A stretch of 64,000 bases of DNA from Salinisphaera orenii subsp. halophila YIM 95161 (GCF_003732545.1 NZ_AYKF01000132.1:45937-109936); one strand, 5' to 3'. Positions 17,861 to 27,464 are shown, counted from the stretch's first letter. A program made the numbers and translations. The notes: generated from the letters alone by a model not told the origin.

Positions 17861-19354
17861 ATGCGACTGCGGGCCTCTCACATCGGAATGGCGCTGTGCC
17901 TGCTGGCCCTCGGCCTGCTCGCCGCGGGCGGCGTGCTCGCGCAGAACGACGGCGCCTACGACGCGGCCAAGAACGAGACCACCGCCGTACAGGAGATCGC
18001 GATCGACGGTGCCATCGGCCCGGCGACCAGCGACTATATCCGCGGCGCGCTGACCGACGCGGCGGCCGCTGGCGCGCCGCTGGTCATCCTGCGGCTGGAT
18101 ACGCCGGGCGGACTCGACGGCGCCATGCGCGAGATCGTGCAGGCGGTTCTCGCCTCGCCGGTGCCGGTGGCAGCCTACGTCGGCCCCGCCGGCGCGCGGG
18201 CTGCCAGCGCCGGCACCTACATCCTCTATGCCAGCCACGTGGCGGCCATGGCGCCGGCCACCAATCTCGGCGCGGCCACGCCGGTCAGCATGGGCGGCGA
18301 CAGCCCGGCCGCGCCCGAGGGCGACTCGGACGGCGAGACCCGCGATGGCGACAGCGAGGCCGATCGGAACGACGCCGACGAGGAAACGACCTCGCCGCCG
18401 GAAACGGCCGACAACGCCACCGCCAAGCGCCGCAAGGTAGTCAACGATGCGGTGGCCTACATCCGCAGTCTGGCCGAGCGCCGCGACCGCAACGCCGACT
18501 GGGCCGAACGTGCGGTCCGCGAGGGCGTGAGCCTGTCCGCCGAGGCCGCGCTGGAAGCCGGTGTGGTGGAACACGTCGTGCCGGCCAGCCGCGCGCTGCT
18601 GGCCGCCATCGACGGCACCTCGGTCGAAACCCGCAGCGGCACCCGCCGCCTCGCGGTCGCCGATCGCGCGATCGAGGTCCGGGAGCCGGGCTGGCGTACC
18701 CGCTTCCTGTCGATCATCACCCAGCCGACCGTGGCCTACCTGCTGTTCATGATCGGCATCTACGGCCTGATTCTGGAGGCGCTCAACCCGGGCGCGACGG
18801 TTCCGGGCGTGGTCGGCGGCATCAGTCTGCTCTGTGCGCTGTTCGCCTTCCAGATCCTGCCCGTCAACTACGCGGGGCTGGCACTGATCGTGCTCGGCAT
18901 CGGTCTGATCGTGGCCGAAGCCTTCGCGCCGAGTTTCGGCATGCTGGGGCTGGGCGGCATGGCCGCCTTCGTATTCGGATCGATCATGCTCATGGACACG
19001 GACGTACCCGGCTACGAGATTCCGCTCGGCCTGATCGGGGGCCTGGCCACCGCGAGCGCGCTGCTCCTGCTGCTGATCGTGGTCATGTTCATGCGCTCGC
19101 GCCGGCAGCGGGTGCATACCGGTCGCGAGGGCCTGATCGGCACCCGCTGCGTGGCACTGGAGGATTTCGACGGCGAGGGCCGCGTCCGGCTCCAGGGCGA
19201 ATCCTGGCTCGCCGTCTGCGCCACCCCCGTCGTCCGCGAGCAGACGCTCGTCGTGACCGCGGTCGACGGGCTCACGGTTACCGTGGAGCCCGCGACCGAC
19301 CGCACTTTCGCAAACCAGTCGCCGGTCGAGAACCGGCACGGAGTCGACCCATGA
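17861..19354 (+). CDS. nfeD: membrane-bound ClpP-class serine protease, NfeD family
   Basis: A 497-residue long-form NfeD protein. A signal peptide (about 1-28) leads into a ClpP-like periplasmic protease domain with the putative nucleophile Ser116 in ARAASAGTY, and a likely catalytic lysine near residue 189-192. Four or five membrane segments (about 290-410) follow, then a cytosolic OB-fold domain (about 420-490) with [10 protein letters not shown]. Between serine and lysine sits an unusual acidic, low-complexity insert of about 40 residues (146-188). Its stop overlaps the slipin start (ATGA); the partners are known to work together, the protease cutting the slipin or quality-control substrates at the membrane. 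Confidence 0.92.
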   Translation: MRLRASHIGMALCLLALGLLAAGGVLAQNDGAYDAAKNETTAVQEIAIDGAIGPATSDYIRGALTDAAAAGAPLVILRLDTPGGLDGAMREIVQAVLASPVPVAAYVGPAGARAASAGTYILYASHVAAMAPATNLGAATPVSMGGDSPAAPEGDSDGETRDGDSEADRNDADEETTSPPETADNATAKRRKVVNDAVAYIRSLAERRDRNADWAERAVREGVSLSAEAALEAGVVEHVVPASRALLAAIDGTSVETRSGTRRLAVADRAIEVREPGWRTRFLSIITQPTVAYLLFMIGIYGLILEALNPGATVPGVVGGISLLCALFAFQILPVNYAGLALIVLGIGLIVAEAFAPSFGMLGLGGMAAFVFGSIMLMDTDVPGYEIPLGLIGGLATASALLLLLIVVMFMRSRRQRVHTGREGLIGTRCVALEDFDGEGRVRLQGESWLAVCATPVVREQTLVVTAVDGLTVTVEPATDRTFANQSPVENRHGVDP

Positions 19355-20190
19355 TGCTCAACTTCGGTGCAGCGATCCTCGTTCTGATCGCCATCTTCCT
19401 GTTCGCGGCCATCAAGATACTGCCCGAGTACGAGCGCGGCGTGATGTTCACGCTCGGGCGCATGACGGGCGTCAAGGGGCCGGGCCTCTTCCTGGTCATC
19501 CCGTTCATCCAGAAGATGATCAAGGTGGACATGCGCGTGGTGGTGCTCGACGTGCCGCCGCAGGACGTCATCTCGCGCGACAACGTCTCGGTGCGGGTCA
19601 ACGCCGTGGTCTATTTCCGCGTCATCGAGGCCGACAAGGCGATCGTGGAGGTCGAGCATTTCTATGACGCCGTCAGCCAGCTCGCCCAGACCACGCTGCG
19701 CAGCGTGCTCGGCAAGCACGAGCTCGACGAGATGCTCGCCGAACGCGACAAGCTCAACGCCGACATCCAGGAGATTCTCGACCGGCATACCGACGCCTGG
19801 GGCCTGAAGGTCGCCAACGTCGAGATCAAGCAGGTCGATCTCGACGAGAGCATGACCCGTGCGATCGCCCGTCAGGCCGAGGCCGAGCGCGCCCGCCGGG
19901 CCAAGGTCATCAACGCCGAGGGCGAGATGCAGGCCGCCGAGAACCTGCGCGGCGCGGCCGAGCAGCTCGCGCGCGAACCGCAGGCGTTGCAGCTGCGCTA
20001 TCTGCAGACGCTGGTCGACATCGCAGGCGAGAACAACTCCACCATCGTCTTCCCCCTGCCGATGGACCTGATCCGGCCGCTCATGGATCTGGGCGATGCG
20101 TTCAACGCGACCGGCGGCCCGGACGAAGCGAACCGCACGACCCCGACGAATGGGACCGAAACCGACGCCGATCGCGGGCCGGGCGGGTAG
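19351..20190 (+). CDS. SPFH-domain slipin (stomatin-like)
   Basis: A 279-residue membrane-anchored protein: an N-terminal hydrophobic helix (about 5-22), then the SPFH/band-7 domain (about 25-190) with [34 protein letters not shown] and a coiled segment rich in Arg, Ala and Glu (about 175-215). Slipins form oligomers in membrane microdomains. The start overlaps the nfeD stop by four bases, the standard gene pair. The C-terminus is a hydrophilic tail of about 25 residues, rich in Thr, Asp and Gly. Confidence 0.93.
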   Translation: MMLNFGAAILVLIAIFLFAAIKILPEYERGVMFTLGRMTGVKGPGLFLVIPFIQKMIKVDMRVVVLDVPPQDVISRDNVSVRVNAVVYFRVIEADKAIVEVEHFYDAVSQLAQTTLRSVLGKHELDEMLAERDKLNADIQEILDRHTDAWGLKVANVEIKQVDLDESMTRAIARQAEAERARRAKVINAEGEMQAAENLRGAAEQLAREPQALQLRYLQTLVDIAGENNSTIVFPLPMDLIRPLMDLGDAFNATGGPDEANRTTPTNGTETDADRGPGG

Positions 20191-20255
20191 CGCCGACGCC
20201 GGACGTCGGGCCACGCCCGTCCCGGCCGCCGCCAGTCATCGGGGCGGCTCGTGCT

Positions 20256-20918
20256 CTAGCCGCCGGCGCAGCGGCCGTCGTCGCCGGCCTCGAGCGTCGC
20301 GAGCCGATCGAGCAGACCGTAGAGCATGCCGGCGGTCGCCCCCCAGATGTGGTTGTCGGCGTAGTCGATGGAATACACGCGATAGCGCCGCCCGCCGCGC
20401 TCGATCGGCTCGCGCCGGAAATGGCGGTGGTCGAGCGCGTACTCGAGCGGGACGCCGAACAGCCGTGCCACTTCCATCTCGTCAGGCGCCACTTCGGCCG
20501 CCGCCAGCGGGTCCACCCAGCCGACGTACGGGCGGATCGCGAACGAGGTCACCGTGCGGTATTCCGGCAGCTCGCCGAGAATCTCGACGTGGTGCGGCGC
20601 CAGCCCGATCTCTTCCTGCGCTTCGCGCAGCGCGGCGGCCCTGGCGTCGGCGTCGAAGGCCTCGACCCGGCCGCCGGGAAAACTGATCTGGCCGGGGTGG
20701 TGGCGCAGCGCCGCGCTGCGCTGGGTGAACCAGATGAACGGTTCGGGTGCGGCCACCACCGGGATCAGCACGGCCGCAGCGTGGGCCGCGCTGCGCTCGC
20801 CGGTCAAGCCGGGGTGGTCGCCGCCCACGGCCGCCGGGGGCGCGCCCTCCAGCGCCCGGCGCAGACGCGACCGCCATGCGGTGTCGTTGTCGCGCTCGGG
20901 GATCGCGGCGTCATCCAT
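20256..20918 (-). CDS. Nudix hydrolase, CoA-pyrophosphatase type
   Basis: A 220-residue Nudix protein. The Nudix box is complete: GGRVEAFDADARAAALREAQEEIG spans about residues 83-106, with REAQEEIG as its core; it binds the Mg2+ ions. Upstream, RHHPGQISFPGG is the signature of the NudL/CoA diphosphatase branch, which splits CoA and its derivatives into 4'-phosphopantetheine and 3',5'-ADP. Length is close to E. coli NudL (192) with a 30-residue N-terminal extension. The ATG at 20918 lies eight bases inside the end of the upstream small gene, so the two are translationally coupled. Confidence 0.88.
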   Translation of the reverse strand: MDDAAIPERDNDTAWRSRLRRALEGAPPAAVGGDHPGLTGERSAAHAAAVLIPVVAAPEPFIWFTQRSAALRHHPGQISFPGGRVEAFDADARAAALREAQEEIGLAPHHVEILGELPEYRTVTSFAIRPYVGWVDPLAAAEVAPDEMEVARLFGVPLEYALDHRHFRREPIERGGRRYRVYSIDYADNHIWGATAGMLYGLLDRLATLEAGDDGRCAGG

Positions 20919-21249
20919 CCGCGTGCTGCTTTTTAAGCTGCTCGGCATAGGCCTTGGCCAGTGCCTGGAAACGCGGCGTCAGGCCGGCATCGGCATACAT
21001 CGGGTCGCCCTCCTCGTCGTAGGCCGCAATCTCGTCGCCGGGCTGATAGGAGAAGGAGCTGGTCAGCTCGTCCAATGCCGCGGCCAACAGGTCCGTGAGA
21101 ATCCGTTCCCGCGTGAGGCCGGGGAACAGATCGCAGAGCGCGGCGATCTTGGCCGCATCATAGAGGGGCAGACGAATCTCGTAGGTCTCGTCGGTCCGCA
21201 CCTCGCTGGCATTGGACTGCCACTGTGCCACGAGTTCATTGACTTTCAT
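20911..21249 (-). CDS. conserved protein of unknown function (112 aa)
   Basis: A small acidic protein that I do not recognise by function. It starts MKVNELVAQWQ, has a helix-rich centre (RLPLYDAAKIAALCDLFPG, LTRERILTDLLAAALDEL) that looks like a helix-turn-helix or ribbon-helix-helix arrangement, and ends in an acidic block with YQPGDEIAAYDEEGDP. Its relatives in pseudomonads that I recall are likewise uncharacterised. The ATG at 21249 has GGTGG five bases upstream and is favoured over 21303. It is coupled to the Nudix gene by an eight-base overlap. It could be a DNA-binding accessory factor, but nothing proves that. Confidence 0.7.
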   Translation of the reverse strand: MKVNELVAQWQSNASEVRTDETYEIRLPLYDAAKIAALCDLFPGLTRERILTDLLAAALDELTSSFSYQPGDEIAAYDEEGDPMYADAGLTPRFQALAKAYAEQLKKQHADG

Positions 21250-21348
21250 TACACCACCCGTTTTGTGTCGATCGACGGCGATTTCCGGTATTACGTTACG
21301 CAATCTTCATGCGCACGAACAGCATCTTCACGCCCTTTTCGGCGCGCG

Positions 21349-21377
21349 TTGACCCGCCCGGGGGTGCCTGCTAGCTT
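21349..21377 (+). promoter_or_regulatory. candidate sigma-70 promoter of the 86-aa gene
   Basis: TTGACC (21349-21354) and TAGCTT (21372-21377) are 17 bases apart and end 27 bases before the ATG at 21405. The -35 is near consensus and the -10 weak. Inferred from sequence only. Confidence 0.35.
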
Positions 21378-21404
21378 GACGCCACCGTTCACCCCGAGCG
21401 ACCC

Positions 21405-21665
21405 ATGGCCAAGCGCGAAAAGACCTGGAGTCTCAAGGAAATCGACACGGCCCGCGGCGACACCAAGGGCACCGCGTTCCGCGCCTTCAAGCAGCTCAAG
21501 GACAGTTTCGACGAAGGCCGGGACTTCTATTATCTGAGTTCCGATCAGGACGCCCGCGAGATCGAGCAGCTGCGCCGCAGCGGTCGCATCTACGAGACCA
21601 CGGTCAACGCCATCCTGCTGACCGAAGCCGGCTACAGCTCCGTGCTCGACTATCTGGACGGCTGA
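21405..21665 (+). CDS. conserved small protein of unknown function (86 aa)
   Basis: An 86-residue soluble, charged protein: MAKREKTWSLKEID, then GTAFRAFKQLKDSF, FYYLSSDQDAREIEQL and RIYETTVNAILLTEAGYSSV. The codon pattern is like real genes nearby (third-position GC very high, no internal low-complexity runs). I recall similar short proteins in other gammaproteobacteria but no function; the predicted helix-turn-helix-like N-terminus (WSLKEIDTARG) would suit a small regulatory or phage-antirepressor-like protein. It has a possible promoter at 21349-21377 and stands divergent from the 112-aa gene and convergent with transaldolase. Confidence 0.65.
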   Translation: MAKREKTWSLKEIDTARGDTKGTAFRAFKQLKDSFDEGRDFYYLSSDQDAREIEQLRRSGRIYETTVNAILLTEAGYSSVLDYLDG

Positions 21666-21685
21666 GCCGCCCACCGGCGCCTTCG

Positions 21686-22642
21686 CTAGACGGCCGCGAT
21701 GCCCTCCTCGAGCGCGCCCTGATCGTCGGCGAAGCGTCGGATACCCTCGGCGAGTTTCTCGCCGGCCATGGCATCCGCGGCCATCGCCCACTCGAAACCC
21801 GCGCGATTGAGCCGCGTCAGCGGCACGTCGGTCGGCCGCCGGATCAGGCCGTCGGCCGCCGCGCTCTCCAGCCCGGCGAGCTCTTCGAGCAGCGCCGGCG
21901 AGATGGTCATCAGGTCGGCTCCCGCCAGCGCCAGGATCTGGTCGCGGCTGCGAAAGCTCGCGGCCATGACCTGAGTGGGATAGCCGTAGCTTCTGGCGTA
22001 GGCGTCGATCGCGCGCACGCTGGCCACGCCCGGATCGTCCGCCGGAGCGTAACTCTCGACCCCCTCCGCCTTCTTGTACCAGTCGGTGATGCGCCCGACG
22101 AACGGCGAGATCAGCGTCACCCCCGCGTCAAAGCAGACCTGGGCCTGGGCCAGCGAGAAGATCAGCGTCATGTTGCAGGCGATGCCCTCGGCCTCGAGCA
22201 CCCGCGCGGCCTCGATGCCGGGCCAGGTGCTGGCGATCTTGATGAGAATGCGATCCGCCGGCACGCCGAGGGCCGCGTAGTCGGCGATCAGCGCGCGCGC
22301 CTTGGCCACGGTGGCGTCCGTGTCGAACGACAGCCGGGCGTCGACCTCCGTCGAGACATAGCGCGGCACGACCCGCGTCAGCTCGCGCCCGAACAGCGTC
22401 ATCACCCGCTCCGCCCGGGTGACGCCGGCGACCGGCGGGCCCGCCAGCGCCTCGTCCACGACATGGCGATAGCGCGGGTCGCGCGAGGCCTGCAGCACCA
22501 GGCTGGGATTGGTGGTCGCATCGGTCGGTTCGAACGCGCGGATGGTCTCGAAGTCGCCGCTATCGGCCACAATCGTGGTGCGCGCGCGCAATGCATCCAG
22601 TGCGGTCTCGGCGGCGGCGGTGGTTGCTGCGGTATCGGCCAT
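21686..22642 (-). CDS. tal: transaldolase
   Basis: A 318-residue class 1 transaldolase of the non-oxidative pentose phosphate pathway, moving a dihydroxyacetone unit from sedoheptulose 7-phosphate to glyceraldehyde 3-phosphate. DATTNPSLVL (41-50) is the N-terminal signature; the Schiff-base lysine is Lys135 in ILIKIASTW; NMTLIFSLAQA and SPFVGRITDW follow in order. Length matches E. coli TalB (317). The ATG at 22642 is used; the open frame extends upstream to 22984 but without transaldolase sequence. Confidence 0.94.
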   Translation of the reverse strand: MADTAATTAAAETALDALRARTTIVADSGDFETIRAFEPTDATTNPSLVLQASRDPRYRHVVDEALAGPPVAGVTRAERVMTLFGRELTRVVPRYVSTEVDARLSFDTDATVAKARALIADYAALGVPADRILIKIASTWPGIEAARVLEAEGIACNMTLIFSLAQAQVCFDAGVTLISPFVGRITDWYKKAEGVESYAPADDPGVASVRAIDAYARSYGYPTQVMAASFRSRDQILALAGADLMTISPALLEELAGLESAAADGLIRRPTDVPLTRLNRAGFEWAMAADAMAGEKLAEGIRRFADDQGALEEGIAAV

Positions 22643-23018
22643 GGGGTGCCCTGTGCTGGGGTTCAAACGTGCATTCAACGCCATTGTGCCCGCCAATGGC
22701 CATTGGCCAAACGGCGTACGGTCGCTCAACATGCCGCCGATTCTCCCAACCAGCGCCTGAATCGGACATGAGCGAGCCTCGCCTGACGCCCGCGACGATG
22801 CGGCGAACCGTCGTGGGCCGGAACGCGCCCACCGTCGCCACCCCGAGCGGCGGCACCGCGCCGGCCGGTGATCGCACGAGTCGGCCCACGCCGTCGGATG
22901 CGCGGGTCGGCGCGCTCCGTCTCGGCAGGTCGGTATTTCACGCTTCGTGCGCTCGTCATGCGCCCCTGGACCGTGCTCGGCCACGCGTCGGCAGCATCAC
23001 AGCCACCACGCGAACCGA
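22643..23018. other. 376-base gap between tal and rsmJ
   Basis: The gap lies between two divergent genes and must hold both promoters. Around 22692-22712 there is a small palindromic stretch built on CAATGGCCATTG, and bases 22660-22740 are less GC-rich than the rest. I find no convincing open frame, RNA structure or repeat in 22760-23010. Confidence 0.45.
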
Positions 23019-23768
23019 ATGAACGCGGCCGTCGTGTGGTTCGCCGAATCCGACGATGATCGCGCGTGCGCACGGACACTGGCCATTCCGACGGTCGAGA
23101 CCGTGCCGGACACCGGTTTCTATCTGCAGTCGCACGATGCGGGGCTCACGCTCTGCAACGCCGATGCCGCGCGCCGCGACCGCGGCCTGCGGCTGGACCT
23201 GTGCGACGGCGAGGTCGAAAGACGCGCCGCGGGCGGACGCCGCTCGCCGCTCGCCCGTGCCATCGGCCTCCAGCGCCGCCCCGGACAGCGGGTGCTCGAC
23301 GCCACCTGCGGCCTGGGCCGCGACAGCGCCACGCTGGCCGCGATCGGCTGTCGTGTGAGCGCGCTCGAGCGCAGCCCCCTGCTCTACGCGCTGCTCGAGG
23401 ACGCGCGTCGCCGTGCCGCGATCGACCCGCCGGCCTGGCTGGCGCACTGGCCGACGCTCGTGCACGCCGACGCCACGGCCTGGCTCGCCGGCGTCGATCC
23501 GGGCGCGTTCGACGTCGTCTACATCGATCCCATGTTCGAGGCGCCGCGGCGCAAGGCGCGGCCCCAGAAGGCGCTGGACTGGCTCCACCGCCTGCTCGGC
23601 GCCGACACCGACGCCGCCCACCTGCTTGCCTCAGCGCGGGACATGGCCGTACGGCGTTGCGTGGTCAAGCAGCACGCCCGCGCCGAACCACTGGCGCCTG
23701 CTGATCTTTCATTCGGTTCCAAATCCGTGCGTTACGATGTCTATCTCACACCGAATCGAGATCACTAG
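23019..23768 (+). CDS. rsmJ: 16S rRNA (guanine1516-N2)-methyltransferase RsmJ
   Basis: A 249-residue SAM-dependent methyltransferase. The SAM-binding motif I is [18 protein letters not shown] (about residues 91-108), and the catalytic post-II motif is YIDPMF (about 168-173), as in RsmJ/YhiQ. VEHx-like [11 protein letters not shown] and the C-terminal SVRYDVY are also typical. It methylates N2 of G1516 in 16S rRNA. The ATG at 23019 gives a length like E. coli RsmJ (250). Its stop codon overlaps the stop of the convergent carbonic-anhydrase-like gene. Confidence 0.9.
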   Translation: MNAAVVWFAESDDDRACARTLAIPTVETVPDTGFYLQSHDAGLTLCNADAARRDRGLRLDLCDGEVERRAAGGRRSPLARAIGLQRRPGQRVLDATCGLGRDSATLAAIGCRVSALERSPLLYALLEDARRRAAIDPPAWLAHWPTLVHADATAWLAGVDPGAFDVVYIDPMFEAPRRKARPQKALDWLHRLLGADTDAAHLLASARDMAVRRCVVKQHARAEPLAPADLSFGSKSVRYDVYLTPNRDH

Positions 23769-24289
23769 AGCGCCTCGAACGACTTCAGGTAACGCTTGAA
23801 GTTTGCCACGTAACGTTCCGCTCCCTGGCGCAGTCTGTCGATCTCCGCGGCTTCGAGCTCGCGTTTGACGCGCCCGGGTACGCCGATGACCATGCTGTTG
23901 TCCGGAATCGTCTTGCCCTCCGGCACCAGCGCGCCCGCGCCGATCAGGCAGTTGCGACCAACGGTCGCACCGTTGAGCACCACCGCCTTGATGCCGACGA
24001 GGCTGTTGTCGCCGATCGTGCAGCCGTGGAGCATCGCCTGGTGGCCCACCGTGACCCCCACGCCGATATGCAGCGGGTAGCCGGGATCGGTGTGCAGCAC
24101 GCTGGCATCCTGCACGTTGCTGCCCTCGCCGACGACGATCTCCTCGTTGTCGCCGCGCAGGACCGCGTTGAACCAGACGCTGGCCTCGTGCGCCAGCCGG
24201 ACACGGCCGAGCACGGTGGCATTGTCGGCGACGAAGAAGGCGCCGGCTTCGGGCGTGACGGGCGCCCGATCGTCGAGTCGATACAGCAT
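23765..24289 (-). CDS. yrdA: gamma-carbonic anhydrase family protein
   Basis: A 174-residue left-handed beta-helix protein with hexapeptide repeats ([20 protein letters not shown] and others). Zinc-binding histidines are present in [23 protein letters not shown], as in YrdA/CaiE/Cam proteins; trimers bind metal between subunits. Catalysis of CO2 hydration is not assured in this branch. An alpha-helical tail ([20 protein letters not shown]) closes the helix. Its stop (23765-23767) overlaps the stop of rsmJ on the other strand by two bases. It is nine bases behind tsaB and may be co-transcribed with the tsaB operon. Confidence 0.9.
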   Translation of the reverse strand: MLYRLDDRAPVTPEAGAFFVADNATVLGRVRLAHEASVWFNAVLRGDNEEIVVGEGSNVQDASVLHTDPGYPLHIGVGVTVGHQAMLHGCTIGDNSLVGIKAVVLNGATVGRNCLIGAGALVPEGKTIPDNSMVIGVPGRVKRELEAAEIDRLRQGAERYVANFKRYLKSFEAL

Positions 24290-24298
24290 GACCTCTCC

Positions 24299-24994
24299 CT
24301 ATGATTGTGAATGCGTCGCGCGTGCCGGCTTTCGGGCGACGTCATCGCGGACGTACACCGGCAGTGCCCGAAACGCCGGCACGCCGTCGCCCGCGGCCAG
24401 CGCGACCGCGGCCAGACGCGCGATATCCGCGGCGTGCGGTGCCTCGGCAGCCACCGCGTAGTGGCCCGCGGACAGACCGCGGGCCGCGGCGAGCAGCGGC
24501 CAGCCGTTGCCGGCGCGCGCGATGGCGGACGGATCCGCATCGAGACGCGCGGGTTCGATCACGCGCTCGTCACCGACGGCCGAGGGCCCGGATTCGCCGC
24601 GGCTGAAATCGCCGACGTAGACCTCGCCCATGCGGGCGTCCTGGACCACACGCACCGCGTCGGCGCTATCGCCGGCAAAGGCCTGCGCGGCGAGCGCCGC
24701 GAGCGTGGAGATCGGCACCACCGGTCGGTCGAGACCGGCCGCCAGGCCCTGGATCAGACCGGCGGCGATCCGCAGCCCGGTGAAGGCGCCGGGCCCGCGA
24801 CCGAAGGCCAGGCCGTCGAGCGCGGCCAGCGGCCAGCCGGCCTCGGCGAGCAGACGCTCGGCCGCCGGCAGCAGCCGCCGGGCGTGGGCCTGCGGCGCAA
24901 CTTCGAAGTGCTCGCGCACGTCTGCGGGCGCGTTACTGTCGAACAGCGCGACCGAGAGCGCCTGGGTCGAGGCATCGAGAGCCAGCAGCTTCAT
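24299..24994 (-). CDS. tsaB: tRNA threonylcarbamoyladenosine biosynthesis protein TsaB
   Basis: A 231-residue ASKHA-fold protein, the scaffold partner of TsaD in making t6A37 on ANN-decoding tRNAs. It starts with MKLLALDAST, then has LPAAERLLAEAG, GLAFGRGPGAFTGLRIA (the nucleotide-fold signature) and PISTLAALAAQAF. Length matches E. coli TsaB (231). The start ATG overlaps the stop of the helicase gene (ATGA), so it is the last-but-one gene of an operon that runs from the PBP1b gene. Confidence 0.95.
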   Translation of the reverse strand: MKLLALDASTQALSVALFDSNAPADVREHFEVAPQAHARRLLPAAERLLAEAGWPLAALDGLAFGRGPGAFTGLRIAAGLIQGLAAGLDRPVVPISTLAALAAQAFAGDSADAVRVVQDARMGEVYVGDFSRGESGPSAVGDERVIEPARLDADPSAIARAGNGWPLLAAARGLSAGHYAVAAEAPHAADIARLAAVALAAGDGVPAFRALPVYVRDDVARKPARATHSQS

Positions 24995-26898
24995 GCCGGA
25001 CTCAGGGCGTCCAGAAAGGCGCAGGCCGCATTGCGATCGCGGGTGACCGGCATCGGCGGCAGGCTCTTGCGCACGATCGGCCCGTAGCGGGCAGTGAACA
25101 GGCGCGGATCGCAGATCGCCAGCACGCCGCGGTCGTCGGCGTCGCGGATCAGCCGGCCCACGCCCTGCTTGAGCGCGATCACCGCCTGCGGCAGCTGGTA
25201 GTCCATGAACGGGTTCTCGCCGGCCTCCTTCATCGCCGTGAAGCGTGCGGCCAGCACCGGGTCGGCGGGCGAGGCGAACGGCAGGCGGTCGATGATCACC
25301 AGGCGCAGGGCGTGGCCGCGCACGTCCACGCCCTCCCAGAAGCTGCTGGTCGCGACCAGCACGGCACCGGCATCGGCGCGAAAATCCTCGAGCAGCGCCG
25401 CGCGCGGCGCACTGCCCTGGATCAGCGGCTCGAACCCGGCCCGCGTGAGCGCCTCACCGTAGTGGGCCACCGCCCGGTAGCTGGTACAGAGCACGAACGC
25501 CCCGCCCTCGGCTGCGGCGACCAGTGCGCGGATCTCCTCGATCGCAGCGGCGTCGAAGTCCGGGGTGCCCGGCGCCGGCATCCGCGGCGGCGCGTAGAGC
25601 AGCGCATTGTTCTCGTAGTCGAAGGGACTGGGCAGGACACGACGCTCGATCTCGCCGAGACCCAGCCGGTGGCAGAAATAGTCCAGGTCGTTGTTGACGG
25701 CCAGCGTCGCCGAGGTGAACACCCAGGCGCCCGGATACGCCTCGATCGCGCGTGCGAACGGCGTGGCCACGTCCAGCGGCGTGCTGTGCCAGATCCAGCC
25801 GCGGCCGCGTTTCTCCAGCCAGCTGACCTGCCCGGTCTCGGGCGCGCTCACGGCGGTCAGACGGGCGGCCAGATCCGCACAGCGACGCGTCAGTGCCTTG
25901 AGGCGATCACTGCGGTCGGCGGCCGGCTCGAGCAGCCCCTTCAGCGTATCGAGCGCGGTCTGCAACGCGGCCACGGCCTCGCGGATCGCCGGCGTGTCGA
26001 GCGCCTCCCAGCTGCGGCTGCCGCTGTCCGTGCCCAACGCGGCCGCGAACGCGCTCTCGGCGTCGCCGACGTCGCCCAGCGCCTGCCGGGCCGAGGGCAT
26101 GTCGCCGCCGAGCGTGTCCAGCTCCGCAACGCCGTCGCGCACCAGATCGGCCAGCTGGCGCCCGGACAGCGCCTGCCCGAAGAAACGCCCGGCGATGTCG
26201 GGCAGCTTGTGCGCCTCGTCCAGAACCACGGCGTCCGCGCCGGGCAGCACTTCCCCGAAACCGCTTTCACGCAGCGTCAGGTCGGCGAACAGCAGGTAGT
26301 GGTTGACGATGACCAGATCCGCGGCCTGGGCTTCGCGGCGCGCCGCGACGACCCAGCACTGATCGTAGAGCGGGCACTCCTGGCCCAGGCAGTTGTCGGT
26401 GGTCGAGGTGATGCGCGGCCAGAGCGCGTCGCCGTCGCCGATGTCGCCGAACTCGCCCAGATCACCGGTCTTCGTGCGCGCTGCCCAGTCGCGCACCGCC
26501 CGCAATTTGGGGGCCAGATAGAGGTCGCCGCTGGCTTCGGTCAGGTTCAGACGATGCAGGCACAGATAGTTCGCGCGGCCCTTGAGCACCGTGGAGCGCA
26601 CCCGCCGGCCCAGCACCGTCTCGGCCAGCGGCACGTCCTTCTCGTCGAGCTGGCTCTGGAGGTAGCGCGTGGCGGTGGACACGATCACCTTGCGACGCGA
26701 GGCCAGCGCCGGCAGCAGATACGCCAGCGTCTTGCCGGTACCGGTACCCGCCTCGACCACGAGCCGGCCACCCTCGTCGATCGCCTGGCCGACCGCGGCG
26801 GCCATTTCGGCCTGCCCGGCACGCGCGGCGTAGCCCGGCAGGCTCTCGCGCAGGCTCGCGTCGTCCTCGAACAGGGCGGCGCCGGCCGCCGCCGTCAT
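24991..26898 (-). CDS. yoaA: DinG/YoaA-type ATP-dependent DNA helicase with Fe-S cluster
   Basis: A 635-residue superfamily 2 helicase of the XPD/DinG group. Walker A EAGTGTGKT is at 49-57, DEAH at 227-230, and the C-terminal motif VI is QGVGRLIRDADDRG. Four cysteines between motifs Ia and II (113, 170, 175 and 181) form the 4Fe-4S site. Without the DinG exonuclease domain, and next to tsaB, it corresponds to YoaA, which works with the clamp-loader chi subunit in replication fork repair in E. coli. It overlaps both neighbours by four bases. Confidence 0.92.
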   Translation of the reverse strand: MTAAAGAALFEDDASLRESLPGYAARAGQAEMAAAVGQAIDEGGRLVVEAGTGTGKTLAYLLPALASRRKVIVSTATRYLQSQLDEKDVPLAETVLGRRVRSTVLKGRANYLCLHRLNLTEASGDLYLAPKLRAVRDWAARTKTGDLGEFGDIGDGDALWPRITSTTDNCLGQECPLYDQCWVVAARREAQAADLVIVNHYLLFADLTLRESGFGEVLPGADAVVLDEAHKLPDIAGRFFGQALSGRQLADLVRDGVAELDTLGGDMPSARQALGDVGDAESAFAAALGTDSGSRSWEALDTPAIREAVAALQTALDTLKGLLEPAADRSDRLKALTRRCADLAARLTAVSAPETGQVSWLEKRGRGWIWHSTPLDVATPFARAIEAYPGAWVFTSATLAVNNDLDYFCHRLGLGEIERRVLPSPFDYENNALLYAPPRMPAPGTPDFDAAAIEEIRALVAAAEGGAFVLCTSYRAVAHYGEALTRAGFEPLIQGSAPRAALLEDFRADAGAVLVATSSFWEGVDVRGHALRLVIIDRLPFASPADPVLAARFTAMKEAGENPFMDYQLPQAVIALKQGVGRLIRDADDRGVLAICDPRLFTARYGPIVRKSLPPMPVTRDRNAACAFLDALSPA

Positions 26899-27464
26899 CG
26901 ACCCAACTGCTGACTGGCGCTGCGGTATTCGTCGGCGCGTGCGCGTGCGTCGCGCGCGCCGTTGCCATCGCCCGTGCTCTGGCGGGCCTCGGCGATCAGG
27001 CGCCAGTTGTCGGCGCGCACGAACGGATTGTTACCGGCGACGCTGTTGGACTTGCGCGCCATCGCCTCGGCCTGGCCGGCCTGATCCTGAGCCAGACGCA
27101 CGCTGGCCAGACGCTGGTAGATGAATGGGTTGCGCGGCTCCAGGTCCAGCGCCCGCTCGAGCGTGGCGGCCGCCATCTCCATGTGGCCGCCCCGGGCCAG
27201 CGTCTCCGCCCGGCCGAGCAGCGAGAGCACGGCCGGACTGCTGGCCTCTTGGGCGCTGCGCGGCGGCATCTCGGCCGGCGGCTGCTGGGGCGGACTCGGC
27301 GGCTGCCGATCCGGTTCCGGCTCGCGGTCCGGCTCGCTCGGCGGCTCGGGCGGTGCCGGCTCGGCCGGCCCCTCCGGCGGCGGGAAATCGGTCCGTTGCA
27401 GATTCGCGCAGCCGGCCAGCGCCAGCAGCGCCACAAGTATGGCGATTCGCTTGAAGATGATCAT
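26895..27464 (-). CDS. TPR-containing lipoprotein
   Basis: A 189-residue lipoprotein. The signal peptide ends in the lipobox LAGC (Cys about 19), so it is anchored to a membrane, most likely the outer one. A proline-glutamate-rich linker (about 26-70) is followed by one or two TPR-like helical pairs (LLGRAETLARGGHMEMAAATLERAL, PFIYQRLASVRLAQDQ). In related genomes a similar small TPR lipoprotein often sits next to PBP1b and may serve as its activator, as LpoB and LpoP do; here the gene is wedged between the PBP1b gene and the helicase gene with four-base overlaps on both sides, which supports that reading. Confidence 0.82.
   Translation of the reverse strand: MIIFKRIAILVALLALAGCANLQRTDFPPPEGPAEPAPPEPPSEPDREPEPDRQPPSPPQQPPAEMPPRSAQEASSPAVLSLLGRAETLARGGHMEMAAATLERALDLEPRNPFIYQRLASVRLAQDQAGQAEAMARKSNSVAGNNPFVRADNWRLIAEARQSTGDGNGARDARARADEYRSASQQLGR

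Noticed and set aside
16787..19339. An 850-codon open frame antisense to cobB, the ParA gene and nfeD
   Set aside because: It crosses three well-supported genes on the other strand and has the Arg/His/Asp/Gly bias of an antisense shadow.
20191..20255. Intrinsic terminator after the slipin gene
   Set aside because: GC-rich inverted segments are present but no good stem followed by a T tract.
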